From Mesorhizobium ciceri WSM4083 (GTDB lineage: Bacteria > Pseudomonadota > Alphaproteobacteria > Rhizobiales > Rhizobiaceae), in NCBI RefSeq assembly GCF_000519305.1, contig NZ_JAFG01000011.1, positions 181 through 64,180 of the forward strand: DNA of 64,000 nt, given 5' to 3'. Of the stretch, positions 17,703 through 24,908 are shown in pieces. The notes under the pieces were generated by a model. It made no database searches, was not told the origin of the DNA, and saw only the letters and a program-made list of their open reading frames with translations. A program made the translations under genes and the position numbers. Each line of letters starts with the position of its first letter. The first letter of the stretch is position 1.

Positions 17703-17990
17703 ATGACGGGGGTCTATCTGCTGGCTGGTGTCTGGGCACTCGCCATACTGGCGGTCTTCATCCAGGCGATCCGGCTGAGCTACCGCATCGAGGCGCGCTC
17801 ACCGGACTTGACCAACCGCAGCGGCTTTCCGCGCAAGGCGATGATGTTCCACACCATCACCAACATGAAAGTCGCGCGGGATGAGGAGACGCAAGCCATG
17901 CGGCGACGCATGAACGGGCTGCTGTTGATCGTTCTTGCCGGATTCGCGATCATGGGGGCAGGCTTGCATCTGGTGCGGGCAGGGGGCTGA
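17703..17990 (+). CDS. Small two-helix membrane protein, unknown
   Basis: 95 residues with two hydrophobic helices (VYLLAGVWALAILAVFIQAIR and LLLIVLAGFAIMGAGLHLV) and a charged middle section containing MKVARDEETQAMRRRM. Packed between the FAH gene (4 bases) and the DinB gene (4 bases), so cotranscribed. No family recognised and no enzymatic motif visible. Confidence 0.68.
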   Translation: MTGVYLLAGVWALAILAVFIQAIRLSYRIEARSPDLTNRSGFPRKAMMFHTITNMKVARDEETQAMRRRMNGLLLIVLAGFAIMGAGLHLVRAGG

Positions 17991-17994
17991 TCTC

Positions 17995-18537
17995 GTGAAC
18001 CTGCTCGACCATCTGCGCCGTATGGCCGGCAACAATCTGTGGTCGAACGACCGGCTCTACCGCGCGGTGCTGTCGCTCCAGCCCGGTGAGTTCGAGGCCG
18101 AACGCACCAGCTTCTTTCCGTCGATCAAGGCAACGCTCAACCACATCCTTGCGGTCGATCTTCTCTATCTCGATTTTCTCGAAGAGGGTGGTCTCGGTGC
18201 TGCCGCCCATGACGACTTCGTGCCCCTCGACGAGCCGGCGGCGTTGTTTGCCGCGCAGGTCGCAGCCGACCGGCGGCTGATCGTCTTTTGCGATAGGCTG
18301 TCGGCCGACGATCTCGATCGCCGCGTGATCACCGACCGGCGCGAGGACGGCATGATCCCCGAGCGCATCGGCGATATCCTTGCCCACGTCTTCCTGCACG
18401 ACATCCATCATCGCGGCCAGGTGCACGCCATGCTTTCCGGCACCTCGGTCAAGCCGCCGCAACTGGATGAGTTTCTGCTCGATTATGATCTGAAGCTGAG
18501 GGAGAAAGAGGTCGAGCGGTTGGGGCTTAAAATCTGA
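17995..18537 (+). CDS. DinB/maleylpyruvate-isomerase-fold protein
   Basis: About 180 residues of a DinB-family four-helix bundle. Metal-binding histidines: H50 in TLNHILAVD and the C-terminal LAHVFLHDIHHRGQVH cluster with the family HHRGQ motif. GTG 17995 is chosen because AGGGGG lies about 9 bases upstream and the protein start NLLDHLRRMAGNN matches the family. The DinB superfamily includes thiol-dependent isomerases and transferases such as mycothiol-dependent maleylpyruvate isomerase. Being last in the hmgA-FAH run, where maleylacetoacetate isomerase is usual, makes an isomerase role conceivable; this is inference. Confidence 0.82.
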   Translation: MNLLDHLRRMAGNNLWSNDRLYRAVLSLQPGEFEAERTSFFPSIKATLNHILAVDLLYLDFLEEGGLGAAAHDDFVPLDEPAALFAAQVAADRRLIVFCDRLSADDLDRRVITDRREDGMIPERIGDILAHVFLHDIHHRGQVHAMLSGTSVKPPQLDEFLLDYDLKLREKEVERLGLKI

Positions 18538-18541
18538 TCCA

Positions 18542-18569
18542 GCGCATGACCTGAAATGAGGGCATGCGC
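18542..18569. repeat. Short inverted repeat between convergent DinB and hppD genes
   Basis: GCGCATG and CATGCGC arms with a 14-base loop sit in the 51-base gap between two convergent genes, so a bidirectional transcription stop or small palindromic repeat is plausible. There is no strong T-run. Confidence 0.35.
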
Positions 18570-18588
18570 AATCCGCTCGACCTGAAGC

Positions 18589-19701
18589 TTACTCCGCTGC
18601 CTGAACCTTGATCACGCCGCGCTTGATCTGGTCCTGCTCGATCGATTCGAACAGCGCGCGGAAATTCCCCTCGCCAAAACCTTCGTCGCCCTTGCGCTGG
18701 ATGAACTCGAAAAAGATCGGGCCGATCACGGTCTTCGAAAAGATCTGCAGCAGGATCTTGGTCATGCCGCCGTCGACGACGCCTTCGCCGTCGATCAGGA
18801 TGCCGTGCTTCTTCATCCGCTCGATCGGTTCGTCATGGCCATTCACGCGGTCATACGACATGTCGTAGTAGGTTTCCGGCGGGCCGGGCATGAACTTCAG
18901 CCCGTTCTCGGCCAACCTGTCGGTGGCGGCGTAGATCTCGTCGGTGCCGACGGCGATGTGCTGGATGCCTTCGCCATTGTACTTCTTCAGATACTCGGCG
19001 ATTTGGCTGGTCTCGTCCTTGGACTCGTTCAGCGGGATGCGGATCTTGCCGCAGGGCGAGGTGATGGCGCGGCTCACCAGGCCGGTGATCTTGCCGTCGA
19101 TGTCGAAGAAATGGATCTGCTTGAAGCCGAACAGATTGCGGTAGAAATCCCACCACTTGTCCATCTGGCCGCGATAGACATTGTGGGTCAGGTGATCGAG
19201 GTAATAGAAGCCGACGCCTTGCGGCCGCGGGTCGCGAGCGCCCAGCCACTCGAACTCGGCATCATAGGCCGAACCCTTATTGCCGTAGGTCTCGATGAAA
19301 TAGAGCAGCGAGCCGCCAATGCCGACGATTGCCGGCACGTCGAGCGCCTTGTCGGCGCCTTCGTAAGGCGTGGCGCCCTTGGCAACGGCATGATCGAAAG
19401 CGTGCTTGGCATCGACAACCCGCCAGGCCATCGAGGCAGCACAAGGCCCATGCCTGTCGACGAACTTCATCGCGTGCGAGCCAGGCTCGGCATTGACGAC
19501 ATAGTTGATGTCGCCCTGGCGCCAGATGGTGATGTCTTTCGTGCGGTGCCTGGCTACCGCGACATAGCCCATGCGGGCGAAGAGTTCGGCCAGCTTCTGC
19601 GGCTCCGCATGCGCGAACTCGACAAACTCGAAACCGTCGGTGCCGGCCGGATTATCCTTGTTGATCTTCGCGGGCGGGGCGTCGTGCGGGAAGGGGCCCA
19701 T
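18589..19701 (-). CDS. hppD: 4-hydroxyphenylpyruvate dioxygenase
   Basis: Converts 4-hydroxyphenylpyruvate to homogentisate, feeding hmgA. 370 residues from ATG 19701, preceded by GGAGG at ideal distance; the longer frame to 19785 is not supported. VOC-fold iron ligands: His in YLDHLTHNV, His in GIQHIAVGT and Glu in FFEFIQRKGDEGFGEGNF, which is also the C-terminal family signature. It points toward the hmgA run and diverges from an Lrp-type regulator 137 bases away. Confidence 0.96.
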   Translation of the reverse strand: MGPFPHDAPPAKINKDNPAGTDGFEFVEFAHAEPQKLAELFARMGYVAVARHRTKDITIWRQGDINYVVNAEPGSHAMKFVDRHGPCAASMAWRVVDAKHAFDHAVAKGATPYEGADKALDVPAIVGIGGSLLYFIETYGNKGSAYDAEFEWLGARDPRPQGVGFYYLDHLTHNVYRGQMDKWWDFYRNLFGFKQIHFFDIDGKITGLVSRAITSPCGKIRIPLNESKDETSQIAEYLKKYNGEGIQHIAVGTDEIYAATDRLAENGLKFMPGPPETYYDMSYDRVNGHDEPIERMKKHGILIDGEGVVDGGMTKILLQIFSKTVIGPIFFEFIQRKGDEGFGEGNFRALFESIEQDQIKRGVIKVQAAE

Positions 19702-19803
19702 GATATCCTCCGAAAGCTGGCTTGGCCTGAAAGGCTCATCTTGCGCGATCATAGCGCCGATGGAGTGCATGGTGCTTGCATTCAAACGCTTGAAATGATG
19801 ATG

Positions 19804-19824
19804 TCATGCGTGAAGCATGCATGA
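19804..19824. promoter_or_regulatory. Candidate Lrp-type operator upstream of hppD
   Basis: TCATGC (19804-19809) and GCATGA (19819-19824) form a 6-9-6 inverted repeat ending 14 bases before the Lrp-family start codon, in the divergent promoter region. Lrp/AsnC proteins commonly bind such sites. Not proven. Confidence 0.42.
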
Positions 19825-19838
19825 TATGAGGAAAAACC

Positions 19839-20306
19839 ATGGATGAGACGCGCATTGATCAGTTCGACCGCAAGATCATGGCGCTATTGCAGGGTGATGC
19901 GCGGCTGACCAACAACGATCTTTCGGAGCGGGTGAACCTGTCGGCGTCGCAATGCTCGCGCCGCCGCCAGCGGCTGGAGGAGGACGGCTTTATCAAGGGC
20001 TATCGCGCCGTTCTCGACCGCGACCAGCTCGGTTTTTCCCTGGTGAACGTCATTTCGGTCACGCTCGCCACCCACAACCGCGACAATGCACGGCGTTTCG
20101 GCGAACTGGTGGCGCGGCTGCCCGAGGTGCAGGAAGCGCACGCCCTGACCGGCGAGATGGACTACATCCTGAAAGTGGTGACGCCCGACTTGAAATCACT
20201 GTCGGAATTCGTCAACGGCGTGCTCTTGCCACACGAATCCGTGCAGCATGTGAAGACGGCAATCGTGCTTGAGACACTCAAGGAAACCGGCGCGCTGCCG
20301 ATCTAA
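19839..20306 (+). CDS. Lrp/AsnC-family transcriptional regulator
   Basis: 155 residues, standard length. N-terminal helix-turn-helix: DQFDRKIMALLQGDARLTNNDLSERVNLSASQCSRRRQRLEEDGFIKGYRAVLD. C-terminal RAM (ACT-like) ligand-binding domain: VNVISVTLATH, EVQEAHALTGEMDYILKVVTPD. Divergent from hppD, so probably controls tyrosine catabolism in response to an amino acid, perhaps tyrosine or phenylalanine. Confidence 0.92.
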   Translation: MDETRIDQFDRKIMALLQGDARLTNNDLSERVNLSASQCSRRRQRLEEDGFIKGYRAVLDRDQLGFSLVNVISVTLATHNRDNARRFGELVARLPEVQEAHALTGEMDYILKVVTPDLKSLSEFVNGVLLPHESVQHVKTAIVLETLKETGALPI

Positions 20307-20318
20307 ATCTTGGGCGTA

Positions 20319-20657
20319 TCAACCCTTCGACTGTTGGATCAACCCATAGAGATTGGTGCAGCGCGCGCCGGACCGGCAATAGGCGAAGACCGGGCCGTCG
20401 AGTTCGTCGAGCGCTTCGGCCTGATCCTCGACATTCTCGACGGTGATCTGGCCGCTGATCACCGGAATGTAGCGGAAAGCGAGGCCTGCGGCTTCCACCG
20501 CCGCCTTGACGGTGTCGGCAGAAGGCTGGCCGGGCTGTTCGTCGTCGGGCCGGTTGCAGATGACGCTCTTGAAGCCGGCTTCCTTGATGGCGGCGACGTC
20601 CTCAGGCTGGATCTGGCCCGAAACCGAATAGTCCTCGCTGATTTCGCGGTATTCCAT
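20319..20657 (-). CDS. TIGR01244-type phosphatase/sulfurtransferase-like protein (DUF442)
   Basis: 112 residues matching the beta-lactamase-hydrolase-like N-domain family: SVSGQIQPEDVAAIKEAGFKSVICNRPDDE is the family start, and YCRSGARCT is the C-x5-R active-site loop of dual-specificity phosphatase-like folds. In related operons this domain accompanies sulfide or persulfide metabolism. Here it lies 150 bases downstream of the zinc-type ABC transporter genes on the same strand; a link is uncertain. Cytoplasmic. Confidence 0.85.
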   Translation of the reverse strand: MEYREISEDYSVSGQIQPEDVAAIKEAGFKSVICNRPDDEQPGQPSADTVKAAVEAAGLAFRYIPVISGQITVENVEDQAEALDELDGPVFAYCRSGARCTNLYGLIQQSKG

Positions 20658-20807
20658 GGCAGCATCCTTGCAAACTGGTCAGGCGGCAGTCTTGCCACTC
20701 CCCGACATGGGCGGCAATCCGTACCGAAGGAATTCTCTGCCAAATACACATTGCGTGCCGGAAAATCCAACCGGGCCGATGCGGCCCGGCTGGACGATCC
20801 TTCAAAC

Positions 20808-21749
20808 TCAGCTGCCGAGAATGGCGCCTTTGATCTGACGGATGTTGTTGTGCATCATGTCGATATAGGTCGCGGCCGGCCCATCGGGCTGCGACAGCGC
20901 GTCCGAATAGAGCGTGCCGCCGACCTTGATGCCGGTCTCGCTGGCGATCTGCTCGATCAGGCGCGGGTTTGTGATGTTCTCGACGAAAATCGCAGCCGCC
21001 TTGTCCTGCTTCACCTGGGTAACCAGCTTGGCGACGTCGGCGGCGGACGGTTCGGAGTCGGTCGAGATGCCTTGCGGGGCAAGGAAGGTCAGGCCGTATG
21101 CGTGTTCGAAATAGCCGAAGGCGTCATGCGAGGTGATGACGACGCGCTTGCTCTGCGGGATCGAGGCAATCGCCGTTTTCACTTCACCTTCGACCGCGTC
21201 GAGCTTCTTTGTGTAGGCGGCGGCATTGGTCTGGTAGCTGACGCAGCCTTCCGCATCCGCCGCGCAGAAAGCCTCGGCGATGTTCTTCACGTAGATCCTG
21301 GCATTGGCGATCGACTGGAAGGCGTGCGGATCGGTGACCGTCTTGCCGCCGCCGGTGCCGGCACCTTCGGCCGCGTCGGCATCGGCGAATTCAGGTTTGA
21401 AATCGATCGGCGTCACGCCCTTGGTCAAGGTGATGATAGACGCCTTGGTAGCGCTGGCATCGACCAGCCGCTGCAGGAAACCTTCGAAATGCAGGCCGTT
21501 GACCAGCACGATGTCGGCCTTGGCCATGGCCACAGCATCGGCCGGGCTCGGCTCGTAGACATGGGCGTCGCCATCCGGCCCGACAATGGTGGTGACGTCG
21601 ATGCGGTCGCCGCCGACATTTTTGGCGAAATCGGCAATGACGGTGAAGCTGGCGACCACTTTTAGCGGTGCCGCCAAGGCCGACGATGCGCCAAAGGCGG
21701 TTAATGTTATAACGCTCATAGCCAGGGCGGCATGGATCGATTTCAGCAT
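20808..21749 (-). CDS. Zinc/manganese-type ABC transporter substrate-binding protein
   Basis: 313 residues with a signal peptide (ending SALAAP). Cluster A-I metal-binding fold: first His in GDAHVYEPSPAD, second in VTDPHAFQS, third in TSHDAFGYFEHAYGL, and an acidic ligand in LYSDALS. The His-rich loop typical of ZnuA is replaced by ADADAAEGAGTGGGKT, so it is closer to the AztC or PsaA type. Two cysteines (FCAADAEGC) may form a disulfide. The permease gene lies 27 bases upstream. Metal assigned as zinc mainly because of the upstream Zur-like box. Confidence 0.88.
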   Translation of the reverse strand: MLKSIHAALAMSVITLTAFGASSALAAPLKVVASFTVIADFAKNVGGDRIDVTTIVGPDGDAHVYEPSPADAVAMAKADIVLVNGLHFEGFLQRLVDASATKASIITLTKGVTPIDFKPEFADADAAEGAGTGGGKTVTDPHAFQSIANARIYVKNIAEAFCAADAEGCVSYQTNAAAYTKKLDAVEGEVKTAIASIPQSKRVVITSHDAFGYFEHAYGLTFLAPQGISTDSEPSAADVAKLVTQVKQDKAAAIFVENITNPRLIEQIASETGIKVGGTLYSDALSQPDGPAATYIDMMHNNIRQIKGAILGS

Positions 21750-21776
21750 AGACGGGTCTCCTTCTAGGGGCGGGGA

Positions 21777-22652
21777 TCAGGCCGTTCTGTGACGGTGATG
21801 GATGATGCGCGCGCGCAGAATGCCGCGCGTGCCAAACAGGATCGAGGCGAAATAGACGACGCCGGCCGAAAGGATGATGGCCGGGCCGGACGGCAGCGAC
21901 GCGTGATAGGACAAAAGCAGTCCGGCGACGCAGGAGGCGAAGCCGATCAGCACCGCCAGCACGCACATCGGCTCGACGCGAGCTGTCCAGAAGCGGGCCG
22001 CCGCGGCCGGCAGCATCATCAGCCCAACCGACAGAAGCGTGCCGAGTGCCTGGAAGCCGCCGACAAGGTTGAGCACGACAAGGCCGAGGAAGATGAAATG
22101 CACCGGACTGCCGAGCCGGCTGACCGAGCGCAGGAACAGCGGGTCGAGGCATTCGGCGACCAGCGCCCGCCAGAAGATGGCGAGGCTGACCAGCGTCACG
22201 ACGACGATGCCACCGATCAGCGTCAGCGCTTCATCGTTGAGCGCGAGCACGGTGCCAAACAGCACATGCATGAGATCGACGCTGGAACCGCGGATCGACA
22301 CCATCAGCACGCCTATAGCGAGCGAAATCAGGTAGAACGCCGCCATCGAGGCGTCTTCGCGCTGGATGGTGAAGCGCGAGACGGCGCCGGCGCCGAGCGC
22401 GACGATGACGCCGGCGATCAGGCCGCCGATGGTCATCGGCAGGATTTCCAGCCCATAGAACAGGAAGCCGGCGGCGGCACCGGGCAGGATGGCATGCGCC
22501 ATGGCGTCGCCCGACAGGCTCATGCGTCGCAGCATCAGGAAGACGCCGATCGGGCAGGCGCCGAGCGACAGCATCAGCGAACCGACCAGGGCCCGCTGCA
22601 TGAAGCCGAAATCGGCGAAGGGTGCGATGAAGAGACCGTAAAGCGTATCCAT
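21777..22652 (-). CDS. Metal ABC transporter permease (ZnuB/AztB-like)
   Basis: 291 residues, about 8 membrane helices, ABC-3 family. It starts with FMQRALVGSLMLSLGACPIGVFLMLRRMSLSGDAMAHAILPG, the conserved permease start with the ATPase-coupling region, and keeps GFQALGTLLSVGLMMLPAAAARFW near the C-terminus. A basic tail (RARIIHHRHRTA) is cytoplasmic. TGATG overlap with the ATPase gene shows translational coupling. Confidence 0.92.
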   Translation of the reverse strand: MDTLYGLFIAPFADFGFMQRALVGSLMLSLGACPIGVFLMLRRMSLSGDAMAHAILPGAAAGFLFYGLEILPMTIGGLIAGVIVALGAGAVSRFTIQREDASMAAFYLISLAIGVLMVSIRGSSVDLMHVLFGTVLALNDEALTLIGGIVVVTLVSLAIFWRALVAECLDPLFLRSVSRLGSPVHFIFLGLVVLNLVGGFQALGTLLSVGLMMLPAAAARFWTARVEPMCVLAVLIGFASCVAGLLLSYHASLPSGPAIILSAGVVYFASILFGTRGILRARIIHHRHRTA

Positions 22653-23458
22653 CAGGCAGCCCTAGGTCCGACGCCGTGGTGATGGTCATGGTGGTCGTGA
22701 TCGTGGCCATGACCATGAGCGTCCTCGCCTGGCTCGCACCAGGGCGCATTCTCTTCCCAGGCTTCGTGGAAGCGACGGGCGCGCAGCAGGTTTTCCGGCT
22801 TCAGCGTTTCCCTGGTTTCGCCCCAGGCAATCGGCTGGCGGGCAAGCAACAGTGTTTCGGGGAAATTCTGACGCACCAGGTCCAGATCGTGGACGACAAC
22901 CATGATGGTGCGTTCCTCGCCATGCCAGTGTTTGATCAGCGCAATAAGGTCGCCGACCGTCTTGGCGTCGACGGCGTTGAAGGGTTCGTCGAGCAGGATG
23001 AGGTCGGCGTCCTGCAGCAGGACACGCGCAAACAGCGTGCGCTGCAACTGGCCGCCCGACAGCGTGTCGATCGGGCGCTTCTCGAAGCCACCGAGGCCGA
23101 CCGCCATCAGCGCCTTGCTGACGTCATCGCGATCTTCCCTGGTATAACGGCCAAGCAGCCCGCGCCGTGGCCACAGGCCGAGCGAAACCAGATCCACCAC
23201 CCGCGCCGGAAAGGAGCGGTCGAGTTCCGACTGCTGCGGCAGATAGGCGGCGCGAACGCCGGGCGCGCGGATAACTTCGCCGGCCATCGGCTTCAGGACG
23301 CCGACAATACCTTTCATCAGCGTGGATTTGCCTGAGCCGTTGGCGCCGACGACAGCCGTCAGCGAGCCCTTGCGGATGGTGCCGTCGAGATGATGGATCG
23401 CCGGATGGCTGCCGTAGCCAAGCGTCAGGTCGCGGAATGTCAGGCAGGTGTTTGTCAT
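22652..23458 (-). CDS. Metal ABC transporter ATP-binding protein with His-rich tail
   Basis: 268 residues. Walker A is VGANGSGKSTLMKG, signature LSGGQLQRTLFARVLLQ, Walker B DLILLDEPFNAVDAKT and the switch His in VVVHDLDLV. The C-terminal tail HGHGHDHDHHDHHHGVG holds a dense histidine cluster that could bind zinc. First gene of the transporter operon, with a Zur-like box 56-71 bases ahead of the start. Energises uptake of zinc or manganese across the inner membrane. Confidence 0.92.
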   Translation of the reverse strand: MTNTCLTFRDLTLGYGSHPAIHHLDGTIRKGSLTAVVGANGSGKSTLMKGIVGVLKPMAGEVIRAPGVRAAYLPQQSELDRSFPARVVDLVSLGLWPRRGLLGRYTREDRDDVSKALMAVGLGGFEKRPIDTLSGGQLQRTLFARVLLQDADLILLDEPFNAVDAKTVGDLIALIKHWHGEERTIMVVVHDLDLVRQNFPETLLLARQPIAWGETRETLKPENLLRARRFHEAWEENAPWCEPGEDAHGHGHDHDHHDHHHGVGPRAA

Positions 23459-23513
23459 TCTGCGATCCGTGGGGCGGCGAAATCCGGCTGCTGGCAGCGG
23501 TCGATTGGATATG

Positions 23514-23529
23514 TGATGTTATTACATTA
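23514..23529 (-). promoter_or_regulatory. Candidate Zur box
   Basis: TGATGTTATTACATTA is an imperfect palindrome matching the alphaproteobacterial Zur-type pattern (ATGTTAT core with mirrored ACAT) and sits 56 bases upstream of the ATPase start. This supports zinc-repressed expression of the transporter. Confidence 0.6.
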
Positions 23530-23684
23530 GTCAACAAGCCAATCCGGCGGAATTGCGGCCGGAGGTCAACTTGCCGTGTGTGCATGTCATATGTCGTTGG
23601 CCCAAGGGGATTCGACCTGGCGACCTTGCCCCAAGCCGGCCGCGACTCTAAAGAAGCGCAACCGCCACAGGAAGGAACCATCCA

Positions 23685-24029
23685 ATGAGCATTCGTCGCA
23701 TCGATGTCGGCCCGCGCATGAGCCAGATCGTCATTCACGGAGACACCGTCTATCTGGCCGGCCAGGTCGGCCAGCCAACCGGCAACGTCGCTTCGCAGAC
23801 CAGGGATATCCTGGCGGCCGTCGACGAATTGCTGGCCAAGGCCGGTTCCGACAAGACCAAGATCCTGCAGGCGATCATCTGGCTGGCCGACATGAGCACT
23901 TTTGCCGAGATGAACGCTGAGTGGGACAAGTGGGTGCCGCAGGGCAACACGCCAGCCCGCGCCACCGGCGAAGCAAAGCTCGCCACCCCGGACTATCTGG
24001 TCGAGATTATTATTACCGCCGCGATTTGA
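23685..24029 (+). CDS. RidA/YER057c-family protein
   Basis: 114 residues, full family length. RidA core: GDTVYLAGQVGQPTGNVASQTRDILAAVDELLAKAG, then NTPARATGEAKLATPDYLVEIIITA, containing the conserved arginine (PARAT) that holds the 2-iminoacid carboxylate. Probably removes reactive enamine/imine intermediates in the cytoplasm. AGGAA precedes the start. Monocistronic, between the zinc transporter and the hut locus. Confidence 0.92.
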   Translation: MSIRRIDVGPRMSQIVIHGDTVYLAGQVGQPTGNVASQTRDILAAVDELLAKAGSDKTKILQAIIWLADMSTFAEMNAEWDKWVPQGNTPARATGEAKLATPDYLVEIIITAAI

Positions 24030-24035
24030 GTTTTT

Positions 24036-24161
24036 ACCCTCCCCCTTGTGGGGAGGGTCGCTGCAAAGCAGCGGGGTGGGGGTCGGCGCCGCACCCCGCC
24101 CCGTTTCGCCACCATTGCTTCGCAATGCCGGCTCGCCGACCCTCCCCACAAGGGGGAGGGT
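24036..24161. repeat. 126-base palindromic intergenic repeat with CCCTCCCC arms
   Basis: The outer ~25 bases are exact inverted copies (ACCCTCCCCCTTGTGGGG at 24036 and its complement ending at 24161), and within lie further smaller hairpins (CGCTGC/GCAGCG and GCTTCGCAATGC). A related copy at 43401 is interrupted by the IS element. Sits between convergent ridA and hutC and may stop transcription from both sides. Confidence 0.65.
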
Positions 24162-24170
24162 GAAGAAAGA

Positions 24171-24908
24171 CTACCCCTGCGGCCTGAACCTTGCCACCAG
24201 CGTGTGGCTCTCGGCCGCGTAGGTAAAGCGCACATGGGTGACCGGGTGCTCGGCGCTCCATGTCCGTCGCTCGACCACCAGGCAGGGCGCACCGGTTTCT
24301 ATGTCGAGTGCCGCGGCGATATGCCTGTCGGCGGCGACAGCGCGAATCCGGTGCTCGGCTTCGCTCCACGGCACGCGGCCGATCAGCCATGGTCCTGGTG
24401 CGATGGCCACGAATTCCTCGTCCGCTGCCTCGGGCACGGCGGTGAGGTTGATCAGCCGCTGTTCATGCGCGAACGGTCGCTCGCCGGCGAAATGCCCACA
24501 CTCCAGCGCCAGCACCGGTCCGGCCACGCCCAGCTCCAGCAGCGCGCGATCGCCGGCGCTGCTGCGCCTTTTGTGTCGCGCGACGCGCTCATAGCGGTAG
24601 GGCAGGCCGAGCGCTTCGACCTCGATGCGGATATCGTGGATTTCCAGCACCGCCGCTTGCGACTGCGGCCGGCGCACAAAGCTGCCTGAGCGGCGGCGGC
24701 GTTCGATCAGCCCGGCCTTGGCAAGCTGTGACAGCGCCTTGTTCACCGTCATGCGCGAGCAATTGTATTGCACGCTCAGTTCGTGCTCGAACGGGATGCG
24801 ATGGCCGGGCGCCCAGGCACCGGACGTGATCTTCTCGCTAATGTCGGTCAGGATGCGCTGGTGCAGCGAGCCGCTACCTTCCGCTACCACTGTACCGGCC
24901 ATGCTCAT
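24171..24908 (-). CDS. hutC: Histidine utilization repressor HutC (GntR family)
   Basis: 245 residues: GntR winged helix (LHQRILTDISEKITSGAWAPGHRIPFEHELSVQYNCSRMTVNKALSQLAKAGLIERRRRSG split over residues about 14-75) and a UbiC-transcription-regulator-associated domain. The effector in this family is urocanate. Its ATG overlaps the hutF stop (ATGA), so it is translated with hutF; it likely binds the palindrome at 26314-26327 to repress both hut arms. Confidence 0.94.
   Translation of the reverse strand: MSMAGTVVAEGSGSLHQRILTDISEKITSGAWAPGHRIPFEHELSVQYNCSRMTVNKALSQLAKAGLIERRRRSGSFVRRPQSQAAVLEIHDIRIEVEALGLPYRYERVARHKRRSSAGDRALLELGVAGPVLALECGHFAGERPFAHEQRLINLTAVPEAADEEFVAIAPGPWLIGRVPWSEAEHRIRAVAADRHIAAALDIETGAPCLVVERRTWSAEHPVTHVRFTYAAESHTLVARFRPQG

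Noticed and set aside
24036..24161. CRISPR-like repeats
   Set aside because: The CCCTCCCC repeats are inverted arms of single palindromic elements, not evenly spaced direct repeats with unique spacers; no cas genes are present.
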